Below the pieces are notes generated by a model. That model made no database searches, was not told the DNA's origin, and saw only the letters and a list, made by a program, of their open reading frames with translations. A stretch of DNA of 64,000 bases from Thalassia testudinum (lineage: Eukaryota; Streptophyta; Magnoliopsida; Alismatales; Hydrocharitaceae): NCBI GenBank assembly GCA_037157565.1, contig JAZHRO010000022.1, forward strand, positions 7,564,001-7,628,000. The letters are read 5' to 3'. Below, in pieces: positions 1-10,997 of the stretch (the stretch's first letter is position 1; each line of letters opens with the position of its first letter). Position numbers and translations under genes: made by a program.

Positions 1-1094
1 TAAAAAATTAAGGAATTAACGTAAGTTCTAGACCACATTAAGGAAAAGAAAAAGGAAAGTGCACAACAAGATTAGTAAGAACGTAAACCTTAGGCATTCT
101 TGGATAGACTCTTAGTACCCATTAAGATCTAGATACTCCTCAAGAGGTTGAGGAAAATGAAAAGCTTAAGGATTAGGTCCAAGGCTTAGGGAGTATTTGG
201 CCTCGTTGACTGACTTTTGGTTTACGGGACTCAGTAACCTAATCACCCAAATTCACACACACAGTTTGGTTCAGTAAGCATAAGTATCAAAATCATGTAG
301 AAGTGTCTCAAATGTTCTAAAAAGTCACCAAGATTAGGAGCAGTTGATAAATACAAGTTGATTTGAACGAGTTCTCGATATGGAGAGGTGGGAAATTCCC
401 CTCAAAGATGCGTAACAACATATCATCTCCTCAGTGCTTGTCTCTTAGGATATTTACATATCCTACTAGGGACATGTAAGCACTTTCCCGGTTCAGATTC
501 CATGGATGGCATTATCACGAAGTGTCAATTGCCAGGGTCTGAATTCGGCCACGGAACATCATGGACAGAATTATCTCAAAATCTTGAAAGCCAGGGTTCT
601 GGGGGTTACCATGGGTGGTGCTATCTCGAAGCATCGACTGCCAGGGACCCTTGAGGATTGATGATGGGGACAAAGAATTCGATACAGATCGTGTTGTGAA
701 GCCAATCCTAACCTAGAATTAAAAAGAAAAGAGAGAGAAAACTCTCCAAACATATAAATCTTCTGTCTCTCTCTTACAAAACGCATTGCAAACTAAACCA
801 AGGCTAAAAATATCTCAGGCACGGGTGCTTTAACCACAGAGTCCAATAAACTTTGAGTCAGTTCCTGTAGGCCTTAAAAACCTCTGCCAAGGACTGAAGC
901 TAAAGCTAGACAGATCTGGATCTTGGTTGGTACTATGGTACCTTTTAGGCCTATGATTGGCATTTTGACCTAATTAGGGATACGAGAGGAAAAGCACTTA
1001 TCAAAACATGATGGAAGAAGTTCATGGTCTAGAACAATGGTTAAAACCTTAAATTTTTTTGCTAAGGGGCTAGCAAAAGCTAGACATGGGGGTA
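1..1094 (+). mobile_element. 3' internal end of a family-1 Gypsy element (truncated by window edge)
   Basis: This stretch lies directly upstream of the polypurine tract and 3' LTR that begin at 1095, so it is the 3' untranslated end of an LTR retrotransposon whose body lies outside the window. No gag, protease, RT or integrase homology is visible. Around 495-655 three imperfect ~55-base units each end in a GCCAGGG core (GCCAGGGTCTG, GCCAGGGTTCTG, GCCAGGGACCC); they may correspond to the duplicated 3' UTR units of the other elements here, but the match is weak. Open frames in this stretch are short and unsupported. Confidence 0.6.
1057..1094 (+). promoter_or_regulatory. Polypurine tract with upstream hairpin
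   Basis: A stem-loop with arms TTTTGCTA (1057-1064) and TAGCAAAA (1071-1078) is followed by GACATGGGGGTA (1083-1094), abutting the LTR start TGATGAG. The same hairpin plus G-run precedes every other 3' LTR edge recognised in this window. Known role of such tracts: the RNase H-resistant primer for plus-strand DNA synthesis. Confidence 0.75.
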
Positions 1095-3899
1095 TGATGA
1101 GAGCCTCATCATGAGTCCTAACTAGCACATTTTGACCTAAATAAGTACACAAAAGCTCCTACAAAACCCAAGGGGAAGCCTAAAAAAAAGAAATATAAAT
1201 CTGAATATAAAGTAACACACAAGGGGTAAACCTGTAATTTTACCAATGCAGTTCACAAACGGGATGTCTAAGGGTCTAAACACAGGTCAAATGGGCTTAA
1301 CAAAAGAGAAAGTGGGGTGATTTGATCTGAAAAGAGTTATAGCAATTTCTAGGAATTAAATGACATTCTGTAACCCTAAAAATAAATCCGCTTTAATTCA
1401 CGAAGTTCCTGGCAATATAGAAGTCAAATAAACCCCCTAAAATTCATGAAAAAACATCCCTTAAGGTTTAGAACCTTCAATTTGACCAGTGGAACCTGTC
1501 TTGACCTAAATTGAGAACCATACCTAATTTTTAACCTAATTTGGATTTTTGTGCAAATTTACCGATCAAACGTGGTCAAACCTAAAATCAAACTTCGCCA
1601 TTAGATTCCTTAGGTCCAAATTAGGTTTATACCAAAATTTGGACCTAAGGGAAGGCCATCTTGACCTACTTTACAAATTGGTCATTTTGAATTACTTTTC
1701 GACTCTTATCTTTTTGAACCCTTGCATTTTGCCCCCCAGCTTCCCTTTCGTTCTTTATAGAACGGTCCCTCTGCCACCCCACGCAGCTGCCCATACCTTC
1801 GGCGACCTTGCGCGGAGGATGGCGTCGTGCAGTGTATGGGAGCTACTCTCAGAAACGAAAGGGAGGTTCCCTGCGTCGTCCTCTTTCGCAGGAACCCCCT
1901 CCCATGTCCTGCCATTGCCCACTCCTCTCGTGCGAACGCGCGAGAGGAATGGGTCTCAATTTCCGGCCAACTCCGATAAGGTCTCCACGATCTCTCCTCG
2001 AGATTCTCTTCTCGCCAGCTGCTATTTAAGGGACGGCAGGGCTCTCCGGTCGTCTCAAGCTTGTTTTGGCCGAGGAAAACCCCCAAACGTCGTCTCCTCC
2101 TTCGGTCAAGCACCCGTAGGCTCCGGTGTCCCTTCCTCCTCCCCTTCGTCGCTCTGTTGCCATACCTGTAGTAGAGTTCACTTCGCCTCGTCCTCCCGTG
2201 CCAGGCCGCACCAGCTGGCACCTTCTTGACCTCCTCCTTGTCGCCGTTACCCCCCTCTGGGCATCTTCGTCTCCGGCGTCAGCAGGCACACGCCGAGTGC
2301 CTCCTCCTCCCCTTTCGTCAGTTAAGTAGGTAAACACTCTTCCCCTAACTCTCTCCTTTGTTTTCCCCTTATTAATTTGCTGTTTCCACCCACCGACCAC
2401 CACTGTCCATCGCCACCTTCTCCATCTCCGGCTGCCCTCCGGCGAGGCGTTCCTGTCGCTCCACACCTCCATCCGCCTCACCAGCTGCCCCTTAAGCACC
2501 GCGATACCTCACTAACCCTAAATCCGCACTCCATTCACCATGCCACACCTCCAAAACAGCCCCCGAACACACCCACTCTCACGCACATAGGGTGCCCTAG
2601 GTGCACGGCCATAGGCACTCTCACGTCTCACCGACCACCTCTGCACACTCGCCACACCTTGGCGAACCTCCCTGAGCCTTTTAACGTGGCCAGAAGGCCG
2701 TTTTAGTGTTTTCAGGACCCAGGTGCTCGCCGCCATTGTCGAGCATGTTGAAGCTGCTTCGTGAGCTTCTTCAGGTCCATCCTCTCTAGGCATAAGCCCC
2801 AGGTGACGCGGAATTGAGGCGCGAGCGTGTCCAAGTCTTCAATTGGGGTTGTAAGTCTCGGCTGCTGCCCCAAATCGCTCGAGCTTCTTGCCTACAGACG
2901 CACGAACTAGCAGGTGGGACTTTAGTCTCACCTCGGAAGTGTGTGGGCATGCACCCACACATAAATTGAAAAAGTGTTCCTGGCTTATCGCCTCGAAACA
3001 TTGGGGTGAGGTCCCTCGCCCTCACTCACCGGGTCTCGTCCGCGGCACTGCCCATGCGGACCTGACCTGCGACCCGATTACCCTGATCCGTGCACTCCTC
3101 GCGCACCACACACATGCCGGTGCGCCTGGACCTGGGCACACGACCCGACCCGATTACCTGGCTCTGGGAGAGCATACCAAAGAGAGATTGAGAGAGAGAG
3201 ATGCAGGAAAGGGTAGGGGTAGGTTTTGCGTTCGCATGTGTGCAGGGAGCAGGTGAAGAAGAGAAGGAAGGGAAGCGGCGAAGACTTGGCCGCAAGGAGA
3301 AGAAGAAAGAAGAAGGTGAGGACTTAGCTGCAAAGCAAAGAGGAAAGAAGAAGGTGAAGGAGAAGCCGCAGTAAGGAGAAGAAGAGGAAGAAGCTGAAGT
3401 CAGGAAGGAGGAAAGCTAAAGAGAGAAGAAAGAGAAGAGCCGCAGCAGCCGAAGAAGAAAGAAGAAGAAGAAGAGAAGACAACAGAAGAAAAGAAGAAGC
3501 CAAGGAGGAGCTACTGCAGAAGGAAGGAGGAGGCACTGTAGCAACAGGGCCGATAAGGCGTTTGATTCAGAGAATCTGACGTCCGAAAAAGGGAAAGGCA
3601 GAAAAGGAAGAGAAAAGAAAGAGAAAGAAAAGAACTGCAGCTGCAGAAAGAAAAGAAGCACAGTGCGAGAAGAGAGAAGAAGAAGAAGCCAAGAGAAAGG
3701 AGAGAAGAAGAAAAAGAGAAATTTTTGCTCACTCTCTCTCTCTCTTAAATATTTGTAACAGTATTGTGAACTTATATGTTTCTAGAATGATGTGTGATCC
3801 CTGAGTTCGACCTCGGGATAATCTAAATCTCGAGTAATAAATAAATTAAAATGGTGATCGTTTTTTGCAATATACTGCAACGAATATATCATTAAAACA
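1095..3899 (+). mobile_element. Family-1 3' LTR, copy 1
   Basis: Starts TGATGAG with a terminal hairpin (TGATGAG/CTCATCA) right after the polypurine tract. It aligns by eye along its length with the copies at 7557-10143, 25316-26625 and 59350-64000. A TATA-like CTATTTAAG is at 2022-2030, followed by a C-rich transcribed segment, a ~480-base GA-rich tract (about 3240-3720), and the conserved R/U5 text around a GTTCGACCTCGG box (about 3805). The 3' edge is approximate and no 5-bp duplication was found. Open frames in the C-rich and GA-rich parts look like composition artefacts. Confidence 0.7.
3240..3720 (+). repeat. GA-rich polypurine tract inside LTR copy 1
   Basis: Almost uninterrupted purine, dominated by GAAGAAG and GAGAAG. 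The equivalent tract is much shorter in copy 3 (about 26150-26350), copy 4 (about 63480-63610) and copy 2 (about 9570-9750), so it has expanded or contracted between copies. The Leu/Ser/Phe-rich open frames on the other strand are a by-product. Confidence 0.85.
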
Positions 3900-4961
3900 C
3901 CACGAACGACGAGCCGACCAAGACCCGGAGTGAGTTTGGCCACTCTACATCGACTTTTGTTTGGCCCTCACGTACGTGGTACCGAGGTGAGCTACTTAGT
4001 GTAGGGGTGAGCTAGCCACCTCATGGGACCCGGGGTTAGGTATGACCACCCTACACCGACTCTTGTTAGCCCGTTGGGCAAACCAGGATAGTTGGACGAG
4101 GGTACGCGGACTGCAAGGGGTGAGAATCCTGTTTCTAAGAGGGTAAGATCCTGTGCTATTCTGTGCTATACGTTTGGACGTACTCGTCAGCGGAAATGGC
4201 TGACTGCGTGCCAGTGTGGGGTAGCTACCCGTGCGCTTGCCACGCGTGCCGTAATTATCGCTACGTCGCGACTGTGACCTCGGGGTAGTAGACCGGGTGT
4301 AGGACTACCCGAGGGACTCTCCCGACTAGGAGAGTGCCATGTGTACATTCTGCATCGCGGGAAAACTACAAGTAAGATCGTTCCCTTACGGAACAAGAAG
4401 ATTGAGAAATGTCATGGAACCTGACTAAAGTATTTGGATTAGAAAAATGATAATTGGAAATAGATGATAACAAGTAAACTGTTAAATACATGTATAGCTA
4501 GCTGCCTGTTTAAATTATATTGTATGCAAGTGATTTAACCACCATTCTACTCAGTGTTAGCTGACCACAGATTTTATAATCTTGTTCAGGTCAGGGATTC
4601 GAGCAGCCAAAGCCATCGGCTGTTGAGGGTGCTGGGTCCAGTCGAGCTCAGCTATAGTTTTCTTCTGTTTCTTTTACAGAGAGTTTTGTGGTAGTAAGTA
4701 TCTGTAGCTTATAGTTATTTTTCAGTTATATTTGTGTTAGTTTTTGATAGCTATGTTCTGTACTTGTACTTAGTGATGACTTGTAGTATTATTGTGATTG
4801 TCGTTCTCTTTTTTTACTGTCAGTTTTATATTTTCTGTTTAGTTATATTACTCATGTGGTGGTGGAATGAGCATGCGTTTGATTATTTCTCATTGGACGA
4901 TTGGATCTTGAGGTTCGTCGATGAATTATTCTCGGATCTTGTACGAAGCCGGGTCGTGACA
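3900..4961 (+). mobile_element. Gypsy LTR remnant, possibly Tekay/Del-type
   Basis: Separates the family-1 LTR from the channel pseudogene. It begins near a GACGAGCCGACCAAGACC segment and has a middle containing a CAGTCGAGCTCAGCTA segment. It ends near GCCGGGTCGTGACA (4948-4961). My recollection is that LTRs of chromovirus Tekay/Del elements end in this style, so I assign it there tentatively. No internal region, PBS or duplication is visible, so it is a solo LTR or fragment. The short open frames inside are not convincing. Confidence 0.4.
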
Positions 4962-5206
4962 CCTATGAATGAACCTTAACCCCCACCCATCCATCTTATG
5001 TTACTGCACAAGTATAATGTAATACATAAAAGCTTTTGTGCGGGAGGTGGACGGCAAGGTTCTGATCATGAAATATTTGTCTGTTTCTCACCTTATGAAC
5101 AAGTATGATGGTGCACTTCCTTGCTAGCACATACAATTCCGTACTTGCATGATTGACATGAAAAATTAGTAATTAAAATAAACAAACGGAATTAGAGATG
5201 AAATGA

Positions 5207-6098
5207 TTACCACACATCTCCATCGTAGCCAATATTTGCAGCTTCAAGATCTACGAATGTCATCCTTCGCTTAAGAACTATATTAGCCAATACGTGTTAC
5301 TTGCGCTCACTTTGCATCTCTGCAAGGTATAGATGATACTGGGCCAAGCATATGGTACCCATCAATATCCACTACATAGCAAATACACGACCACCTTTTG
5401 TCAAAAAGCTTTTATCTCCGAAGCCTAATGTTGTTATGGTGTAACAAACACGGTAAAAGGCATCAATCAAACTCAACTTCTCAAAATTGTGGAGAAAGAT
5501 TTTTCCAACGATCAACAGTGATAACAGGACCATTTCTGTCACAATAAATTTGTACTTCACCCTATTTGTCTCCACCTTCCTAAGCATAGCTGCCTTGCCA
5601 ACCTTGCCACTTCTATACTGTGCTTTGATTACCAAAAGCTCTTGCTTCTCAACAAGGCAATCAGCTGCCTTGCTCAAAATAAATCCAACAACAGCCATGC
5701 CACTGAAGACAAAAGCAGAAGCCAATAGCTTAGCCAGACTGCTGCTTGGTACGAGGTGTCCATATCCAACCATGGTCATTGTGACAACGCAAAAGTACAA
5801 GGCATCAATAACTCCATTTGCTTTTCTGCCTTCAATTTGATCATTTATCACAAAAAAAACAAATTGTTCCAATTCCAAAGTAGATGGCTAGGAACAAACC
5901 CACCCATCTAAAACTAGGATGCACTTACCCAAGTAAAGGTCTAGCAGTAAGACCAGAATAAGCACTTGCTGGTTTAAGAGGAGCATTTGAAGGAGCAGTT
6001 TGACAACGTCGATATCTCCTTATGGAAGTCCATTTTGATGCTTCGTCTTTTACCTCTGATTGAGAAAGCAAAGGTTTTGTGTTTGAATCATCAGCCAT
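5207..6098 (-). pseudogene. Two-pore K+ channel (TPK/KCO family) pseudogene, first exon
   Basis: The minus-strand ATG at 6098 opens a TPK-like N terminus with a basic RRYRRCQTAP stretch where plant TPKs carry the RRSxSxP-type 14-3-3 site. Next come the first membrane span, pore helix 1 with GYGH in place of GYGD (His codon 5756-5758), a second span, a conserved linker (CLVEKQELLV), pore 2 with TTLGFGDKSF, the last span, and the start of an EF-hand (DLEAANIGYDGD). TPKs are vacuolar K+ channels. Lesions: stop at 5925-5927, +1 frameshift in an eight-A run at 5852-5859, stops at 5372-5374 and 5297-5299. The frame ends at a GTAATC donor-like site (5205-5210) near where I recall the plant TPK1 intron; the second EF-hand exon was not found. 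The donor-like site and lack of a poly(A) end favour a DNA-level duplicate. Confidence 0.88.
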
Positions 6099-7438
6099 CT
6101 AATATGATCAACCTAAGAAAGATACCCTGCGTGCCCTTAAGCCAATTGCACAATCAGAAAAGACAGTCTCTGTCGTAGAAGTACAAGGAAAAGGAAAAAT
6201 ATAACAGTAAGCATCAAATAAAACAAGGCACCAAGCAAAAGGAAGATCCCTAATTGCGTGACGTGTAATGCGATTTATTAACTGGTAAACAGAATGAGAA
6301 TGGTGATAGATATCAAAGCCAAACTTCAAAATACAAGAGATTACGTTTCCCATATAGTAAGAATTTGATGACCACTAGTAACAGAAGCCATTCAAAATTT
6401 TAATCAAGTTGAACCTTCCATCAGCGCATGACTGTGACAGAAAACAATTATGAACTCTGAATATAGTCCCTCATCTCATAAAAAATAGTAACTTAATATA
6501 AAATTTATCTGGAAGAAAAAAAAAGCGAGAAAATGCGCATGCATGTGAATTTCTTAGTAGATAAATAGTTATCTACTTCCTGATGGACGAGAAAGGAACG
6601 GTCCTGACATGACTACTTACAAAGCAAGAGATCGTCAACGTTAACCACGAAAAATTAAAATTTTCTTCTTACTCTATCTGCATAAGCAAGAGTATATATA
6701 TATATATGAGAAATTACATGCTAGACACGCTCAGGACAACCAAAATGCCTTATGCTACCATTCTGTATCCTACGAGTCCAAGCGAGGACGGTTATGCAAA
6801 ATCAAGGTTTAGTTGGGGAAAGTGGAAATTCTTATGGTTATTTTTTTGATTGTCTGTTCGAGAAACCTAGACAATCCAGCATAAAGATGTGAGGAAAAAT
6901 GACCCTAAGACTGGCGTAAATTTTCAGCAAAAGGGCGATTCCATTTGAGGGCATTCTAATCATAAATAAGTAAGAACAGAGGTTTTGATAGATAAGTGAA
7001 TAATTACATAAATACGTAAACACATGTAACAACATGCATGAAGGAAGGAAGCGACGAGACCTGTGAGCGAGAAGGGAGGGGTGATCTGAGACGTTGTTGA
7101 GGGAGGAGAGATCGGCAGAGGGACGAAGTGTGGGCACAGTGGAGGGAGGACAAAAAAGACCGTCCTTGTTCGATTCCATTCCATCCAATACTTTGCCTTG
7201 GCAGAAGTGCTGTCTTTTTCCTCCTCCTCAAGTTTTACATAGATATCACTATGAATGTTTATTTTTATGTGTCTACTTCTGGAGTCGTTGTGCTTACTTG
7301 CATATGTGCTCCCGTGGAATTGCTTATTTAGGCACTTCGGGTGTTTATGTAAATTTCTTGTTAGAGGTTATATTTAGGGAAATGCTTTAGGTACACCAAG
7401 ATATACATCGTTTTGGACACAATCGTTGTGGCGTGTCT
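6099..7438. other. Unassigned sequence upstream of the channel pseudogene
   Basis: AT-rich DNA with a short TA run (about 6693-6707). At about 7060-7190, read on the minus strand, a pyrimidine-rich segment ends in CTCACAG followed by GTCTCG, which could be a leader exon or splice site of the ancestral channel gene. I cannot show that. The segment from about 7213 to the duplication at 7439 continues, after removal of the retrocopy, into 10998 onward, so it is the older target locus. Confidence 0.5.
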
Positions 7439-7452
7439 GGTAGGCTCGATGA
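7439..7452. repeat. Target-site duplication, left copy (GGTAGGCTCGATGA)
   Basis: This 14-base sequence recurs exactly at 10984-10997, immediately after a 14-A run. A long duplication plus poly(A) is the mark of LINE-mediated retroposition. Confidence 0.92.
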
Positions 7453-10400
7453 TCTCTTTCCTTTCACACCACTGCCCCTCGCGGTGGATGCCCACATGGA
7501 GATAGACTGCGACAGCATTGGCAGCGGTGAGGCCACCACCCTCGGGGGTGAAGAGTTGATGGGGAACCATCATGAGCCCTAACTGGCCTAATTTGATCTA
7601 ATAAGGTTGATAAAAGCTCCTACATAACCATCAAAGAGCCATATTTGCATAATATTCTATTTTGAGAAGATAAGAATACAGGGTTATTTTTGTGAAATTA
7701 ATAGCATTATGTAAATACAGAATAACCATGGGATATTTCAGGGGTTTATTAAAGGTCAAATGGTCATTAATGTCTAATAAGTAGGTTTATACAGACAGAA
7801 ACAGATTTTTACGCATTTTAAGAATTTATAGACATCTAAAACCCTAAAAACAGACCCGCTTGATTAACTGAGGTTCTGGTTAGGATAAAATTCATCTAAA
7901 CCTTCTAAAAATCATAAAAAAATATTATCTAAGGTTTGGTATCCTTGATTTGACCATCTGAACCCAATTTGACCTAAAACAGAGTCGTAGATAGATAATT
8001 GCCATAATTTGGATTTTTGTATAAATTACCTAGTAAAACTTGGTCAAACCAAAATCTGACTTCACCATTAGATTCCTTGGGTCAAAATTAGATTTGTACT
8101 AAAATTTGGACTAAATCTGAGATCATCTTGACCTAGTTTGCATTTTAATTGTGTTCTGACTCTTTTTCTTACAAAATGACCCTCAACTTTCAAAAATCCT
8201 TGTGAACAGCCCCCCAACTTTGTCATCTTCTTCACAGTTGGGTCCCTGCCACCATGGCAGGTGTGAACCCATGCAGGCCAAGCTTCAATCAAAGATTCCT
8301 CCCTGATTTCATGGAGAAACCCTTCCAAAATTGGAAGGGAGACTCCTGAGGAGATCCCCTTTCATTTGAGCTCTTCCATAACTTTCCTAATTTGTCCATG
8401 AGTTCATGCGAACTCTTGGATAGCCTAAACCTATCCCCTGATTTGCGAAGCTTTCAAGCTTGATTCCAAAGCTTGGAAGCTCGCCCAATAGCCTATAAAA
8501 GACCCCCATCGACTACTTTACATCCTTAGCGAGTTTTTGGGTCACAAACATCTTCCTTTCCTCCACCTCCGGCCAAGTCCAACTCGTCTCCAGCGGCCTC
8601 CTATCCCTAGCTTCTTCGCCGGCCGCCATGTACAATAGGTAGCCGGTTCTTTTTCCTCGTTTCAAATCGCACCTCGCCATGCCTGCACGGTTCCTCCAAC
8701 CTCCTCCTCGTCATCGTTCCCTCTCCCGAAGCTTTCATCTCCTCTAGCACCGGCCATACTAGACCCGACACCTCCTCTGTCTTCCTTCGACCGCTAGCTA
8801 CCTCCGTTGACCCCTCATCATCTACTCATCTCTGTAGCATCTTTAGACCGTCGTTTCGACCACCGTTGCTCCCGCTTCACCGTCATCTTCCTCCTTGCTG
8901 GCATACGTTCGGCGAGCTCGCACACCTGCTCTCTTCCACCAAACCACCTCCCACTGGTCCCAAAAGCATCACCGAACCCTCACGTGTAAACCCCTCAAGA
9001 AATTGAGGGGATTGCTTGCCCTATCCCTCCATCGAACATAACCACATTCGCTTTCCCATTTCGCCTTCGCAAGCCATCTTCGACCACTCGCACAGCACAC
9101 CATCGCCACCACTGCCTTCTCCACATCTGTGAGCATCTCCTGAGCTATCTGATAAGGCCACGAGGCCATACTTTCCCTTTCAGGTTCACAAGTCTCCACC
9201 GCCATTAACGAGCTCCTTCAAGAGAGTTCGATGCCGTGTTCTTGCTACATCAGGGCCAGGTTGCTGCTCCAGGTGATGCGGAACCAACCCAGGACGAGAC
9301 CTAGTCTTCTAATTAGGAGCCTCAAGAGTTCCTGCACCCTCAATTGGAAAAGTCTTCAGCTACTGCTCTCACTCGAAGAACAAGGGACATAATAGTCCCA
9401 CAACGAATACAGATGAGGTCTCTGCACCAAATAAGTGGAATTCCTGTTCTCATCTGTTCGCCCAAGATCACCGGGGGTCGGGTCCCCGCTCACGAGCATA
9501 CGCACCCTCACCTACTACACCACGCTGGCGGGTCTGGACCTCTGACCGTATATCCGATTACCCGATTAGTTAGGTTTGAGAGAAAGAAGAGAAAAGAAAG
9601 AGAGAGAGGGGGGATTTTGCCTCGCTCTCTAACTCTCTAACACTTAGAAAAATTCAGAAGAGGCCTTTGCCTCTGTTGTGCATAGCTGCTATGCCTCTCC
9701 CTGAGGCTTGAAGAGAAGGAAGAGGAAGAGCTGAGGAAGAAAGGGCTCTCTACAGAGCACTGTAGCAACGATGTTTAAGTCGTTTGCCTTGAGCGCCTGA
9801 CATCTGATATCTTATTACTTACCTTGCGTGGAAATATTTGGTTGATACTGTGCGCTTATTTGATATTATTGTATAAGGGGTAATTGGTGATTTAAATCAC
9901 TTTTACCCTAATCTTTTTGCACCTTGACATTGGTATTCATATATATATCATTCTTGCATGGATTCTTCATTATAAATTGCTCATCTTTGTGGTTATATTG
10001 TGATCTTTGAGATTAATTGAAACACTTGCTCCCTGTGTTCGACTTTGGACTTTCCTGACGATCTTTTGAGTTATAAATATTATTTGTTTTTGCGCTATTA
10101 CAGCTGTACTACAACGCATCTTTTATAAAACCCCATTTTAGCACGTTAATAGCAGTGGACCATCGCCAACACCAGCAGCATGCAGCTCAGGCATTCTCCC
10201 TATAGGTGATGGGATTCCTCACAATGGCTCTGCAGCTCGTTGTTAAGGGGAAACCCTCCCTCGCCCTCCAGGCAACATGTAATGGTTGTGAAGGCCCAAG
10301 ATGGTGATGAAGCTATTTTCCACACTCTACAACGCACTCAAATTTATACCGAAGGAAGTTGGAGGCGATGGTTGCAGCAGATGAGCTGGCACATCTTTGC

Positions 10401-10983
10401 CAAATGTGCAATATATAGCTGAAGCACATCCCAATGAGACCATCATGTCAAAACCATTTATGGCATCACCCATGAATCTCAATACTGATAACACATCCAT
10501 ACTTGCTGAGAGTGGAAGGAAGCAAATTGCGCTTGATTTTTGTCAAGATGGAAGTAGCTTTGTCTGCTTACAGTGTGGAGGTCTTGTTAGTAACTAAAGG
10601 ACCGAGGGATGAACATTTTACATATTAGTGTTCCAGTCAACCCTTATTTTTTCATTCTTGTTGGGTTGCACTGATGATTTCATCTTATGGTTTCCAGATA
10701 ATCATTTATATAAGAATGAGAGCAAGTGTTTAGGGGCTTTCCCTCCTCCCTATGTGTGTATGTAGGTGGATGCATATATCAAAAGAGCTCTGTTAGAATG
10801 AAACTTTTCCCCCTAATGAAAGGCTTCATTGGTATAGATGTCTTTTCATCCCCAATGGAATTATGTGTTGATACTTCCCGATGTTGGAGTTTAGACTCTT
10901 TTATGGTCTTTGTTGGCATCATTTAGCCTTTGAACATTGGTCTTGAATGTTAGTTGATGTTGTATTCCGAAAAAAAAAAAAAA
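7453..10983 (+). pseudogene. Processed pseudogene (retrocopied mRNA), split by an LTR
   Basis: The insert between the two 14-base duplications ends in poly(A) (10970-10983). Its 5' part (7453-7556) has an ATG at 7496 opening MEIDCDSIGSGEATT. A family-1 LTR (7557-10143) then interrupts it. The right part continues in protein-like sequence (SSGPSPTPAACSSGILPIGD), runs through frameshifts and stops, and ends in a well-kept segment with [20 protein letters not shown] and CLQCGG before a TAA at 10595-10597. About 370 bases of 3' UTR follow. The parent looks like an intron-free transcript of a conserved plant protein with a CxxC pair near its C terminus. I do not recognise the family. Frameshifts near 10300-10400 and just after GGLVSN show it is dead. 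Confidence 0.85.
7557..10143 (+). mobile_element. Family-1 LTR, copy 2 (solo), inside the retrocopy
   Basis: Begins TGATGG...CCATCA (terminal hairpin) and aligns with copy 1 from the first 100 bases onward. TATA box CCTATAAAA at 8492-8500. The C-rich 5' transcript region spans 8530-9230 and a short GA-rich tract lies at 9570-9750. The conserved CCCTGTGTTCGAC box is at about 10030, near the 3' end. No polypurine tract precedes it and no PBS follows it, so it is a solo LTR. The 3' edge is uncertain by about 15 bases and I could not confirm a 5-bp duplication. It must post-date the retrocopy. Confidence 0.8.
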
Positions 10984-10997
10984 GGTAGGCTCGATGA
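10984..10997. repeat. Target-site duplication, right copy
   Basis: Exact match to 7439-7452, directly after the poly(A) run. Confidence 0.92.

Noticed and set aside
1549..3295. Long overlapping open frames on both strands of the GC-rich LTR part
   Set aside because: Lie within a repeated LTR leader, differ between LTR copies and show no protein-level conservation.
3324..3732. Leu/Ser/Phe-rich minus-strand open frames
   Set aside because: They are the complement of a GA-repeat tract in an LTR; three overlapping frames, no homology.
5207..6098. TPK channel as a functional gene or a retrocopy
   Set aside because: Three stops and a frameshift rule out function; a donor-like site and no poly(A) or duplication argue against retroposition.
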